Assembly: GCA_003045895.1 (NCBI GenBank)
Contig: PZPC01000042.1
Location: forward strand, 1 to 42,132
Direction: 5' to 3'
DNA length: 42,132 nucleotides
From: Bacteroidota bacterium
GTDB taxonomy: Bacteria > Bacteroidota > Bacteroidia > Chitinophagales > Saprospiraceae
Part shown: positions 23,489 through 32,579 of the stretch, one piece after another
Layout of the letters: every line of letters begins with the position of its first letter
Numbering within the stretch: position 1 is the first letter of the stretch
The notes under the pieces: model-generated
Database searches by the model: none
Told to the model about the DNA's origin: nothing
The model's input: only the letters and a program-made list of their open reading frames with translations
Position numbers and translations under genes: made by a program

Positions 23489-24769
23489 ATGCCACGCATC
23501 CTGATCGTAGATGATGACCAAGCTATTCGCCGCGTACTGCGCGATATTTTAGAATTCGAAAAGTACGAAGTGGTCGAAGCAGTGAACGGTACCGACTGCC
23601 TGGTGAAGCTCAGGCAAGGCAAGTTCGACGTCGTCGTGCTCGATATCAAGATGCCGCAAATGGACGGCATGGATGCCCTGGATCGCATCGCGATTTTGAA
23701 TCCGGAAACCCCCGTGGTAATGATCTCTGGCCACGCCGACATTGAAACGGCGGTGGAAGCGGTGAAGAAAGGCGCCTTCGATTTCATCAGCAAACCGCTG
23801 GACCTCAACCGCCTGCTCATCACGCTGCGCAACGCGCAGGACAAGTCGACCCTCCTCGGCGAGAAAAAGGCGCTGCAGCGCAAGGTCAACCACCAACAGA
23901 CTCCCCCGATGGTGGGTGATTCGGAAAGCTTGCAACAAATTCAGGCCACCATTGAGCGCGTAGCCCCCACGGATGCGCGGATCCTCATCACCGGCCCCAA
24001 CGGCACCGGCAAGGAACTGGTGGCCCGCTGGGTGCACTACCAGAGCGGGCGCGCGGATCAGCCCCTGGTGGAAGTCAACTGTGCGGCCATTCCGGGTGAA
24101 TTGATCGAAAGTGAGTTGTTTGGCCACGAAAAAGGTGCGTTCACCGGCGCTACCCAGCAGCGGGTCGGCAAATTCGAGCAGGCCCACGGCGGTACCCTCT
24201 TCCTCGACGAGATTGGCGATATGAGCCTCCAGGCCCAGGCCAAGGTGCTGCGGGCCCTGCAGGAACACAAAATTACCCGGGTAGGTGGCACCAAAGACCT
24301 GACGGTAGATGTACGCATCCTGGCTGCCACCAACAAAGACCTGCGGGTAGAGATCGCCGCCGGGCGTTTCCGCGAAGACCTGTACCACCGCCTGTCGGTT
24401 ATCCTCATCCAGGTGCCACCTCTCAACGAGCGACGCGAAGATATTCCCCTGCTCATCACCCACTTCAACCAGCAAATTTGTAAGGAATACGGCGTAACGC
24501 CCCAGAAATGGGAAGCCGCCGCCGTGACTACCCTGCAGGGACTCAACTGGACGGGCAACATCCGCGAGTTGCGCAACGTCGTGGAACGGCTCCTCATCCT
24601 CAGCGAAGACCAGGTTAGCCTCGCCGACGTGGAACAGTTCGTACTGCCCGCCGCGGCCGCTCCGGACGAACGGGCGCTCCGGCAGTTGTTTCACCGCTTT
24701 GGTAGCCTCGCAGAGCTGCAGGCCCACATCGCCGCAGAATTTGAGAAAATTCAGGAGCTGACCACTTAG
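23489..24769 (+). CDS. NtrC-family sigma54-type response regulator lacking a DNA-binding domain
   Basis: 426 residues from the ATG at 23489; the frame is open further upstream but that part is unlike the family. The receiver domain (1-115) has acidic D8-D10, phospho-acceptor D52 in VVLDIKMP, and K103 in SKPL. The AAA+ domain has Walker A GPNGTGKE (169-176), the sigma54-contacting GAFTGA loop (216-221), Walker B GTLFLDE (235-241), and WTGNIRELRN (354-363). After about 385 only 40 residues remain (ending FEKIQELTT), with no Fis-type helix-turn-helix. The intact GAFTGA suggests it can activate sigma54 polymerase, perhaps from solution or through a partner. No histidine kinase gene is adjacent. 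Confidence 0.9.
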   Translation: MPRILIVDDDQAIRRVLRDILEFEKYEVVEAVNGTDCLVKLRQGKFDVVVLDIKMPQMDGMDALDRIAILNPETPVVMISGHADIETAVEAVKKGAFDFISKPLDLNRLLITLRNAQDKSTLLGEKKALQRKVNHQQTPPMVGDSESLQQIQATIERVAPTDARILITGPNGTGKELVARWVHYQSGRADQPLVEVNCAAIPGELIESELFGHEKGAFTGATQQRVGKFEQAHGGTLFLDEIGDMSLQAQAKVLRALQEHKITRVGGTKDLTVDVRILAATNKDLRVEIAAGRFREDLYHRLSVILIQVPPLNERREDIPLLITHFNQQICKEYGVTPQKWEAAAVTTLQGLNWTGNIRELRNVVERLLILSEDQVSLADVEQFVLPAAAAPDERALRQLFHRFGSLAELQAHIAAEFEKIQELTT

Positions 24770-24882
24770 CGGTGCTTTGTTGGGTTTTTACCCCTCGTGC
24801 GATTTTTTTACCAGGCGTTCCCGCACCAGCGGGGTGAGAAATTAGCCGGCCAAAAGGTGGGATCGCAGTACGCCAAAATCAC

Positions 24883-24890
24883 TATTTTTG
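24883..24890 (+). promoter_or_regulatory. Possible -7 box for the secreted 151-aa protein gene
   Basis: TATTTTTG matches TAnnTTTG, 58 nt upstream of the ATG at 24949. Confidence 0.35.
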
Positions 24891-24948
24891 GCATCGTACT
24901 ATGAATCCTTTTCGGAAAAGCCTATTTTAGATCGCAAAAAGTAGCCAG

Positions 24949-25404
24949 ATGACGCGTTTATGTTTACTTAGCTTCGCCCTCTTCTTTACCATTCCCCTCT
25001 CTGCACAACAACTCCAACTCGATGGCCTGTGGGAAGGAACCATCACGGTGGGAGGCATCACCTCGACCAAAGGCTATCCGGTGCAGATCTACCTCGAACG
25101 TTCGGGCCGCAAGGTCACCGGCCGTTCCTACGTTTATCTCAGTAAAAATCGGGTCGTAGAAATGAACATGGCGGGCCACCTCTACGAGGACCTGTCGATC
25201 TATATAGATGAAGTAACTTTCGTCGACCGGCAAAAGGATGGTTACGTGCCGCCCTTCCTGCGCAAGTACCAACTGTCCTGGAACCGCAGTATCAACGGCA
25301 GTTCGCTCAACGGGTACTGGCAGGAAGATCGCAAAGAAATTTTCGCGGGCGACCGCGAGCGCGGGCGCATTTTTTTGAAAAAGGTGGTATCGAATAAAGC
25401 CTAG
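24949..25404 (+). CDS. Secreted hypothetical protein
   Basis: 151 residues with a signal peptide ending at PLSAQ (about residue 20). The mature protein is beta-rich: LDGLWEGTITVGG, YPVQIYLERSGRKVTGRSYVYL, LYEDLSIYIDEVTF, GSSLNGYWQED. The pattern of a W-x-G opening and alternating strands recalls small lipocalin-like or beta-barrel proteins, but I do not recognise a family. It is probably periplasmic. It converges with fabG with a 34-bp gap. Confidence 0.78.
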   Translation: MTRLCLLSFALFFTIPLSAQQLQLDGLWEGTITVGGITSTKGYPVQIYLERSGRKVTGRSYVYLSKNRVVEMNMAGHLYEDLSIYIDEVTFVDRQKDGYVPPFLRKYQLSWNRSINGSSLNGYWQEDRKEIFAGDRERGRIFLKKVVSNKA

Positions 25405-25438
25405 CAGGTCGGTTTATAGCCCGGCCTGGCTTATTTCC

Positions 25439-26188
25439 TTACGTATTCAGCGCGCCACACACACTGAGCACTTGGCCAGAAATGTAGGAACTCATGTCTG
25501 AAGCCAGAAATACACAGGCATCCGCCACTTCCGTGCCTTCGCCAAACCGCCGCAGCGGAATGTTGCTGAGGTAAGCTTCGCGGGTTTTTTCGTCCAGCTC
25601 GTCGGTCATATCGGTCGCGATGAAGCCCGGAGCGATGACGTTGCAACGGATGTTGCGGGAGCCCATCTCCTTGGCGATCGATTTGGAGAACCCGATGATG
25701 CCCGCTTTGGAAGCCGCGTAATTGGCCTGTCCGGCATTGCCCGTGATGCCTACGATCGAAGACATATTGATAATCGAACCCTTCCGCTTTTTCATCATGG
25801 GCCGCACCACGTGCTTGGTGAGGTTGAACACGGATTTGAGGTTGTTCTCAATGACCGTATCCCACTGTTCTTCGCTCATGCGCAACATCAGCGTATCGCG
25901 GGTAATACCAGCGTTGTTGACCAAAATGTCGATCTGTCCGAAAGCGGTGATCACATTACTCACCAGTTGCTCGGAAGCAGCGTAAGAGGCCGCATCCGAT
26001 TGGAAAGCCTGGACGGTTACCCCGTATTCGGCGCTTACCGCTGCGGCCAGGGCTTCGGCCTTCTCGCGGGAAGAGTGATAGGTAAAGGCTACCTGGGCAC
26101 CAGCGGCCGCAAAGCGACTGACAATACTGGCACCAATGCCCCGTGATCCGCCCGTAACCAGGGCAACTTTGTCTTGCAGTAGGTTCAT
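25439..26188 (-). CDS. fabG: 3-oxoacyl-[acyl-carrier-protein] reductase FabG
   Basis: 249 residues from the ATG at 26188; further upstream in-frame codons are not conserved in the family. It reduces beta-ketoacyl-ACP with NADPH in fatty acid synthesis. Short-chain dehydrogenase motifs are complete: the cofactor loop TGGSRGIG (12-19), NNAG (91-94), the catalytic Ser in NMSSIVG (143/144), and Y157-x3-K161. Later, IRCNVIAPGFIATDMTDEL and the C-terminal SSYISGQVLSV are typical of FabG. FabI is encoded 2.3 kb away, but they are on opposite strands and not in one operon. FabG paralogues are common, so a role in another pathway is not excluded. Confidence 0.92.
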   Translation of the reverse strand: MNLLQDKVALVTGGSRGIGASIVSRFAAAGAQVAFTYHSSREKAEALAAAVSAEYGVTVQAFQSDAASYAASEQLVSNVITAFGQIDILVNNAGITRDTLMLRMSEEQWDTVIENNLKSVFNLTKHVVRPMMKKRKGSIINMSSIVGITGNAGQANYAASKAGIIGFSKSIAKEMGSRNIRCNVIAPGFIATDMTDELDEKTREAYLSNIPLRRFGEGTEVADACVFLASDMSSYISGQVLSVCGALNT

Positions 26189-26323
26189 GTCTATTTTTCT
26201 TTTGTGCGGTGAAGGTAAGCAATGTTTAAAATATCCAGGGCCAGCTCCGCCGGAATTCCACCGGCTGATGTGACTGTACTCAGATAAGCAGCCAATAACC
26301 CGGTGAACTTTGGGCATTCCCCG

Positions 26324-26331
26324 TATCTTTG
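26324..26331 (+). promoter_or_regulatory. Possible -7 box for the M1 aminopeptidase gene
   Basis: TATCTTTG matches TAnnTTTG and lies 19 nt upstream of the ATG at 26351, implying a very short leader. The nearest upstream TTTG (26309) is too close to be a -33 element. Confidence 0.45.
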
Positions 26332-26350
26332 GCGAATAATTCATGGTCCA

Positions 26351-28018
26351 ATGCGTCACTACCTGTTTCTTTTTATCCTGTTGCTGCTGGTCAGCGGCTT
26401 ATCGGCCCAGGCTGATTTTTACCAAAATTATACCTTCACCCGGGCGGATACCCTGCGGGGCAGTTTGCGGCCGGAGCGCACTTGCTTTGATGTTCATTAC
26501 TACGGTCTCGATATTAAAGTCGACGAGAAGAAGCTAGGTATTGCGGGGCAGGTAACCATCGCCTACGAGGTCGTAGCAGATTTCCAAACGCTTCAGTTGG
26601 ACCTTTTTGCCAATATGAAGATCGACCATATTATGCACGGTACGACCGAGTTGACCTACGATCGGGAAGCCAATGCCGTTTTTGTGCATTTTCCGGCAAC
26701 CCAGCTGGCGGGCAGCAGCAGTAGCATCATCGTCCAGTACCACGGCCAGCCCACCGTGGCCCGCAATCCACCCTGGGATGGGGGCTTCGTCTGGAGCCAC
26801 GACAAGCGCGATCGCTCCTGGATTGCGGTAGCCTGCGAAGGCACCGGCGCCAGTCTCTGGTGGCCCAACAAAGACCACCTCTCCGACGAGCCCGACAGTA
26901 TGCTCATCAGCATCACGGTACCCAATAAATTAATGGCAGTAGCCAACGGCCAGCTGCGCGGCACCACCGTGGAGGACCGCTGGACGCGCTACGACTGGTT
27001 TGTGTCTTACCCCATCGACAACTACAACGTGACCCTCAATATCGGCAACTACGTCCATTTTAAGGACGAATACCACGCCGCCGATGGCGATATCCTGGCG
27101 CTGGATTACTACGTGCTGGATTACAACGAAGACCGGGCCCGTACGCACTTCCAGCAGGTGAAGCCGGTGTTGGCCTGCTACGAGCACTACCTCGGCAAGT
27201 ACCCCTTTTGGGAGGATGGTTATGCGCTCGTCGAAACCCCCTACCTGGGTATGGAACACCAGGGGGCCATCGCCTACGGCAACCAGTTTATGCGGGGCTA
27301 CCTGGGGGGGATGATTCCGCGCGATATGGATTGGGACTACATTATTGTGCACGAAACCGGGCACGAGTATTTTGGCAACAGCATCGGTTGTGCCGACCTC
27401 TCGGAGATGTGGATCCAGGAATCCTTCACGACGTACCTGGAAGCGCTGTTCGTAGAATTTACCATGAGCTACCCCGACGCGCTCCGCTACCTCAGCAAGC
27501 AGCAATACTACATTGCCAACCAGGAACCCGTGCTGGGCCCGCCGGGGGTGAATTGGGAGAATTGGGACAGCAGTGACCACTATTACAAAGGTGCCTGGAT
27601 GTTGCACACCCTGCGCAATGCCATCGGCGACGATGCCCGGTGGTTTGCGATCTTCAAAGGCTTTTACCAAACCCACGCCCTCAGCCTGGTCACGACGGAA
27701 GATTTTATCCAATATGTCAACACCCAGACCGGCCAGGATTGGCACCCGTTCTTCGCCCAGTACCTGGGCTATACGGCCGTCCCAACCCTGGAATACCGGC
27801 TTACGCCCCGGGGCAAAGACCTGCAGGTTGCCTACCGCTGGGTAGCCGATGTCGCCGATTTTGCCATGCCGGTCCGGTTGGGCAAGGCGGGCAATACCAT
27901 CCGCGTGACGCCCACCACTACCGAGTGGCAGGAGACGCTGATCGCTAATGCGACGCCGCAGGATTTTACCATCGCTACGGAGCTGTTTCTCATTAAAACC
28001 GATGAAGTAAAGGAATAA
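26351..28018 (+). CDS. M1 family metallo-aminopeptidase, exported
   Basis: 555 residues from the ATG at 26351. The signal peptide ends at VSGLSAQ (about residue 20). An N-terminal beta domain is followed by the gluzincin catalytic domain. Zinc ligands are H334 and H338 in HETGHEYFGN and E357 in WIQESF (HExxH-x18-E). The exopeptidase GxMEN motif appears as GMEHQGAIAYG (300-310), the variant seen in many Bacteroidota M1 enzymes. It removes N-terminal residues from peptides in the periplasm. It lacks the large helical C-terminal domain of PepN. It is divergent from fabG and stands alone. Confidence 0.92.
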   Translation: MRHYLFLFILLLLVSGLSAQADFYQNYTFTRADTLRGSLRPERTCFDVHYYGLDIKVDEKKLGIAGQVTIAYEVVADFQTLQLDLFANMKIDHIMHGTTELTYDREANAVFVHFPATQLAGSSSSIIVQYHGQPTVARNPPWDGGFVWSHDKRDRSWIAVACEGTGASLWWPNKDHLSDEPDSMLISITVPNKLMAVANGQLRGTTVEDRWTRYDWFVSYPIDNYNVTLNIGNYVHFKDEYHAADGDILALDYYVLDYNEDRARTHFQQVKPVLACYEHYLGKYPFWEDGYALVETPYLGMEHQGAIAYGNQFMRGYLGGMIPRDMDWDYIIVHETGHEYFGNSIGCADLSEMWIQESFTTYLEALFVEFTMSYPDALRYLSKQQYYIANQEPVLGPPGVNWENWDSSDHYYKGAWMLHTLRNAIGDDARWFAIFKGFYQTHALSLVTTEDFIQYVNTQTGQDWHPFFAQYLGYTAVPTLEYRLTPRGKDLQVAYRWVADVADFAMPVRLGKAGNTIRVTPTTTEWQETLIANATPQDFTIATELFLIKTDEVKE

Positions 28019-28076
28019 CCAGTGCTTTGGGTAAAGCTTAATTGCGGGCAGCACCCGTTTTCAGGCTCCTGCTGTG

Positions 28077-29018
28077 TTATTCTTCCATCAGGAACTGGAT
28101 CCCGGCCTTGGCCCGGAGGGTGTCGCCGGGTTCCAGCGTTTTCAGCCCGTCGCCATTGTGGAAGGCATCCACGTTGCAAGTCATGGGTTCCAGGGCGATA
28201 GAGGTGCCGTAGGGTGGCGTAAAGACCTGGAGGAAGTTGAACTTGTCGGGCCCCGTTTCCTGCCAGTAGCGCAGCGCACCCCGCGGTCCGCGCAGGTAGG
28301 CGCCCACTTCGAGGTGGGTCTCGGGCACGGCAAAGCAATTGTCGAGCACCGTGCTGCCAATTTTGCGGCGTTCGGAAAATTCCGTGTAGGGGTAGCGCTT
28401 GCCCGTAGGGATCATCCGGGCATCGATACCGACCAGGTCCATGCGGGGCAGAATCAGTTCGCACGCTGCAGCGGTATCCCCCAACTGAAAGTAGGGATGC
28501 CAACCCAGGCCGACAGGGATGGGATTGGTGCCGGTATTTTTTAGCCACATTTCTACCCAGAGCTGGTCGGGGGCATGCAGGCGGTAGGTGAGCCCAAAGG
28601 TAAAAGGCCATGGGTAGTAAGGGAGTTCGCCGGCGTATTCGCCTTCCATCCCGATGTGAGCCTGGTCTTCTTCCAGGCTCAGTTCGCTAACCACCAGCGG
28701 GCGCGCCATGCCAAAACCGTGCAGGGCATGGTGAAAGGTAGCGTCGTTGAGGGGAAACTGGTAGGTCTTGCCCAGCCATTCGTAGTGCCCTTCCCGGAGT
28801 CGGTTGGGAAAGGGATAGAGCACGCCGCTCTTGCCCCATTTGTTGAAGTCTACTTCTTCCGGGGTCTGGTAGCCATCGAGCACTTCCTGCCCTTCCAGCA
28901 CCACGCTCAGCAGGCAGCCACCCCGCGAGGGGATAAAGCTGATGGACTGGGGATGGAGGCTGTGGCTAACGGTGTGGCGCTCGAATTTGCCGAAATTAGT
29001 CGTTTGAAGTTGGTACAT
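28077..29018 (-). CDS. Aldose 1-epimerase family protein
   Basis: 313 residues of the GalM-like beta-sandwich family, which interconverts alpha and beta anomers of hexoses. Recognisable parts are GGCLLSVVLEGQEVL, GVLYPFPNRLREGHYEWLGK, HHALHGF (the first active-site His region), VGLGWHPYFQL (the second His), and LEPMTCNVDAF near the end with a conserved acidic/aromatic patch. No signal peptide. It lies 15 bp after the trehalase gene on the same strand, so it probably acts on the glucose that trehalase releases, although trehalase is exported and this protein looks cytoplasmic. Substrate specificity is not certain. Confidence 0.88.
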   Translation of the reverse strand: MYQLQTTNFGKFERHTVSHSLHPQSISFIPSRGGCLLSVVLEGQEVLDGYQTPEEVDFNKWGKSGVLYPFPNRLREGHYEWLGKTYQFPLNDATFHHALHGFGMARPLVVSELSLEEDQAHIGMEGEYAGELPYYPWPFTFGLTYRLHAPDQLWVEMWLKNTGTNPIPVGLGWHPYFQLGDTAAACELILPRMDLVGIDARMIPTGKRYPYTEFSERRKIGSTVLDNCFAVPETHLEVGAYLRGPRGALRYWQETGPDKFNFLQVFTPPYGTSIALEPMTCNVDAFHNGDGLKTLEPGDTLRAKAGIQFLMEE

Positions 29019-29033
29019 ATCGTTTCTATTAGG

Positions 29034-30638
29034 CTATTCGCCACTGTTTTCCTGGCTTTCCAGCAGCAGGCGCTGGGCTACGCCGTTGCTCCAGCCGAAG
29101 CCATCCTGTAGGTCGTATTCGCCTCCGCCAGCGGTGAGGGTCATGTCCATAACGTTGTACTTTTCGACCATTTTAGTGGTATTCTCGTACACCCGGATGT
29201 TGTTTTCCAGCCACTGATCGCGCCCCTGGTTGGCCAGTTCGTCGTGCTGGTAGTTTTTCAGTCCCCGGTAGGCGATCCACTGTAGCGGAGCCCAGCCGTT
29301 GGGCGCGTCCCACTGTTCACCGGTATTCACCAGGGTAGACGTGTAGCCACCAGCCTGCAGGAAATCGCTACCCAGCTTCTGCGCTACCTGTTGGGCTTGC
29401 GCCGGGGTGGCCATTTGAAAATACAGCGGGTACACGCCAGCCATACTCAGGATGGGGGTAAAAGCCGCTTTGCGGAAATCGTAGTCGCGGAAGAATCCCG
29501 TAGCAGGATCCCAGCAGGTGGCCAGGAGTGCGGCCTTCCGGGCTGCCGCTTTGGCCCGGAATTTGGTGGCCTGGCCTTCGTCGAGTTTTACTTCGTACCC
29601 TCTGGCAATGGTGCTTTCCAGGTGGTAGAGCAGGGCATTCAAATCTACGGGAATGATGTCGGTGGTATGGATGGTGCGGAGGTGCTCGCCATCGGCCAGC
29701 CAGCGGCTGCTGTAGTCCCAGCCCGACTCGGCGCCCGCCCGCAGGTGGCGGTAGACGGTCTCGGCATCGCCGCCGGCCTCCCGGGCGGTTTCCAGGTCTT
29801 CGCGGTAGCTTTCGGCGCGCGGATAGTCGCCAGTGTCGTAGAAGCGATTGAGCAAGCGGCCTTCGCCGAGGTAGACCACGTGGCCCGCGGCCGGATGGTC
29901 GGCGTTCACCTGGGTGCTGCCGTTCATCCAGAAGTCGTATTCCCTGGTCAGCTGTGGCAGGTAGTTGGCGTAAGCCTGGTCAGAGGTGATTTCTGCCAGC
30001 AGTTCCACCATCGAAGAAAAGAAGGGCGGCTGCGACCGGGTGAGGTAGTAGGTGCGGTTGCCGTTGGGGATGAAGCCTACGGTGTCGATGAGGTGGGCAA
30101 AATTTTTGACCATGTTTTCGATCATATCCAGGCGGCCATCCACCTGGAGGCCTAGCATGGTGAAGTAGCTGTCCCAGTAGTAGATCTCGCGAAAGCGGCC
30201 ACCCGGCACGATGTAGGGGTAGGGCAGGCGGATGAGGCTCCCGGTGGAGGGGGCGTCGGGCTGGCGGGTGAGCACCGGCCAGAGGCTGATGATGTGCTCG
30301 GCCATGCTGGCGGTGGCATCGGCCTGGAAATCCGCTCCGTGGGCCTCGGGCAGGGCGAAGTTTTCCAGGATGAAGGCCCGCAGGTGAAACTCGGGTTCGT
30401 CTTTGAGTACGGAATAGCTCGAAAGAATTTGATCGGTCGGGTATTTGGGTTCGCAATCGACGAAGGTCTTGCTGTCGGGGAAGACACCAGCCAGTTGGAC
30501 GGCCTCGAAAAGGCTGCCCCAGCGTTCGTTAGGTGGAAGCATCTGTTTGTTTTCTACGAATTCAATAGGTGGTTCCTCGTGCTGGCGGCAAGCACCCAAA
30601 AATAGTACGACCAACAGCGGGAACAGGAGTTTCTGCAT
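29034..30638 (-). CDS. Alpha,alpha-trehalase (GH37) lipoprotein
   Basis: 534 residues. A lipoprotein signal (VVLFLGAC, Cys 17) indicates membrane anchoring outside the cytoplasm. Both family signatures are present: PGGRFREIYYWDSY (145-158) and GGGEYDLQDGFGW (504-516). The likely catalytic acid is D308 in ESGWDYSSRW; the base is the Glu in GGGEY or nearby. It hydrolyses trehalose to two glucose molecules. Length and layout match periplasmic TreA. It is 18 bp downstream of the riboflavin synthase stop and 15 bp upstream of the epimerase gene, so the three probably share a transcript. Confidence 0.95.
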   Translation of the reverse strand: MQKLLFPLLVVLFLGACRQHEEPPIEFVENKQMLPPNERWGSLFEAVQLAGVFPDSKTFVDCEPKYPTDQILSSYSVLKDEPEFHLRAFILENFALPEAHGADFQADATASMAEHIISLWPVLTRQPDAPSTGSLIRLPYPYIVPGGRFREIYYWDSYFTMLGLQVDGRLDMIENMVKNFAHLIDTVGFIPNGNRTYYLTRSQPPFFSSMVELLAEITSDQAYANYLPQLTREYDFWMNGSTQVNADHPAAGHVVYLGEGRLLNRFYDTGDYPRAESYREDLETAREAGGDAETVYRHLRAGAESGWDYSSRWLADGEHLRTIHTTDIIPVDLNALLYHLESTIARGYEVKLDEGQATKFRAKAAARKAALLATCWDPATGFFRDYDFRKAAFTPILSMAGVYPLYFQMATPAQAQQVAQKLGSDFLQAGGYTSTLVNTGEQWDAPNGWAPLQWIAYRGLKNYQHDELANQGRDQWLENNIRVYENTTKMVEKYNVMDMTLTAGGGEYDLQDGFGWSNGVAQRLLLESQENSGE

Positions 30639-30656
30639 GTGCTAAAGGTATATAAA

Positions 30657-31253
30657 TTAAGCCTGATTATACAACGCCAGCTGCCGGGCAATGTATTTTC
30701 CGATGATGTCGAATTCCAGATTCACCTGGCTGCCTGCCTGCAGTTGGTGAAAGTTGGTGTGTTCGTAGGTGTAGGGGATGATGGCTACGCTGAATTCATC
30801 GCCGACGGGTTCTACCACCGTCAGGCTCACCCCGTTGATGCAGATGGAGCCTTTGTCGACCAGCAGGTGTTCCGGCGCCGGGGTGTAGCGGAAGCGGTAG
30901 TACCAGCTGCCATCCGCATCGTCGACGGCGATACACTGGCCTACCTTATCGACGTGCCCCTGAACCATGTGCCCGTCGAGGCGGCCGTCGGACCGCATGG
31001 CTCTTTCCAGGTTGACCAGGCTGCCTACCTGCCACTGCCCCAGGCGGGTGCGTTTCATGGTTTCTTCGATGGCCGTGACCACGTGCTGGCCCGGCGCCAG
31101 TTCGACTACCGTCAGGCATACCCCGTCGTGGGCCAGGCTCTGGTCGATCTTGAGTTCGTCGCTGAGGGGGCTGGTAATGGTGAAATGGTAGTTGGTGCCG
31201 GATTTTTCGATGTGTGCGACCCGGCCTTGTGTTTCGATGATTCCCGTGAACAT
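30657..31253 (-). CDS. ribE: Riboflavin synthase alpha subunit
   Basis: 198 residues, the usual length. It dismutates two 6,7-dimethyl-8-ribityllumazine molecules to riboflavin. It begins with the diagnostic MFTGIIE and has the two homologous lumazine-binding barrels: SLAHDGVCLTVVE with LVNLERAMRSDGRLDGHMVQGHVD in the first, and GSICINGVSLTVVEP with NLEFDIIGKYIAR in the second. It is the first gene of the ribE-trehalase-epimerase cluster. No FMN riboswitch is visible upstream. No other rib genes are in the window. Confidence 0.96.
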   Translation of the reverse strand: MFTGIIETQGRVAHIEKSGTNYHFTITSPLSDELKIDQSLAHDGVCLTVVELAPGQHVVTAIEETMKRTRLGQWQVGSLVNLERAMRSDGRLDGHMVQGHVDKVGQCIAVDDADGSWYYRFRYTPAPEHLLVDKGSICINGVSLTVVEPVGDEFSVAIIPYTYEHTNFHQLQAGSQVNLEFDIIGKYIARQLALYNQA

Positions 31254-31362
31254 GTTCGTGCTGGTTTAAAATTGTCCACAAATAACGAAAAAGCGCCTCA
31301 TAAAGTTGATACCTTGGAACCAACCAGCCGGTATCTTCCGTAAATACGTTGAAAAAAACCAT

Positions 31363-32304
31363 ATGTCATCCCCCCTTTCTTTTCGTCGTTTGCCCGTGCC
31401 GCAGGTGCAGCTGGGGCTGGCCTACACCCTCCGCAACCAGGTGCTGGTGTACGTGCCTTTTCAGCTGTATTTGCGCGAAGACCAGCTGCGGCTGACGGGG
31501 GAAATGGGCTACTACCGCTACAACTATTTTTTCTACGGGGTCGGCAACGATTTTGTCGATAACAAAGGGGAAAACTACGGCGTCAATTACCCCCGGCTGC
31601 GGCTCAATGCCCTGCGTCGCCTGGGCACACACCAGCTGGCGGGCCTGCGCTACGCCTTCGACGACTGGCAGGTGTACGACCAGGAAGCGGCGGGTTTGCT
31701 GGCCGGGGAAACCGTGACCGGTAGCACCGGATCGGTGACCAGCGCCCTGGGCCCGCTGTGGCAGTGGGACAGCCGCGACCACGTGTTTTTTCCCACCAGC
31801 GGTTGGTGGGCCGAAGCGGCGGTGCTGGCCAATGGCCCGGCCCTGGGCGCCAGCCAAAGTTTTACGAAGTGGAGCCTGGACGTGCGCAAGTACTGGAGCC
31901 CCAAAGCGGACCGCGTGTGGGCTGGCCAGCTCTACCTGGAAGGCAACAGCGGTGAACCGCCCTTCAACCAACTGGCCCTGCTGGGCGGCACCAGGCTGCT
32001 GCGCGGCTACTACGAAGGCCGCTTCCGCGACCGCCAGCTGGCGGCCGCTCAGGTCGAGTACCGCTTCTCCATTCGCGGGCGCTTCGCCGGGGTCGCCTTT
32101 GAAATACATGGATCCGGTGGTGGTTGGTTTTTTGATGGCTGCTCTGGCGATTGCCCGGGGTGCTTTCAACGCCCCTGGTGCAATACCGGCAATAGCGCTT
32201 TCTGCTCCGAAGACGGAGAAGCGGGAAAAATGCACCTGATTGATGAGTTGAAAGATTACGTATCGGCCAGCCCACAATCCCTGAGGATGCTACGGCGCTT
32301 ATAA
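31363..32304 (+). pseudogene. Truncated BamA/D15-type outer membrane barrel gene
   Basis: Residues about 12-245 of the frame are a clear surface-antigen (D15/Omp85) barrel: VQLGLAYTLRNQVLVYVPFQ, YYRYNYFFYGVGNDF, DSRDHVFFPTSGWW, FNQLALLGGTRLLRGYYEGRFRD, QVEYRFSIRGRFAGVAF. There is no signal peptide, and the first strands seem absent. After GVAF (about 32103) the homology stops. The remaining about 65 residues, cysteine-rich and starting EIHGSGGGWFFDG, do not resemble the last beta strands and lack the terminal aromatic signal needed for barrel insertion. It has lost both ends and is very probably non-functional. Confidence 0.75.
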
Positions 32305-32448
32305 TTTGTAGCCGTGGGCTACAACCGCGAGGAATGGTATTGTAGGTGTAGTTGTAGTATAATAGGTTAAGGCGTAGTTGCAAACCACGCTCAGCGGGTA
32401 CTGGCGCCTACGACGATTTCGAGGCAGCTGACCTCGGTCTCGCCCCAC

Positions 32449-32577
32449 CTTTACACTTTTACCCCTTTACACTTTTACCCCTTTACACTTTTACACTTTT
32501 ACACTTTTACCCCTTTACACTTTTACCCCTTTACACTTTTACCCCTTTACACTTTTACCCCTTTCCCCCCTTTCCCC
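32449..32577. repeat. 16-bp pyrimidine-rich minisatellite
   Basis: About seven to eight copies of a TTACACTTTTACCCCT-type unit, with some shortened copies (TTACACTT). It directly abuts the stop of the cytochrome gene at 32580. The purine-rich strand has GGGG every 16 nt. Shorter tracts of the same unit occur near 36370-36400 and 38120-38158. The rest of 32305-32448 shows no feature. Confidence 0.9.
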
Positions 32578-32579
32578 AA

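Noticed and set aside
24779-24948. Frameshifted helix-turn-helix downstream of the sigma54 activator
   Set aside because: Reading the 170 bp after the stop gave no Fis-like segment; the sequence there looks like an ordinary spacer and promoter.
26930-28054. 374-codon minus-strand frame opposite the M1 peptidase gene
   Set aside because: Antisense shadow; the sense strand has the full HExxH-x18-E zinc site.
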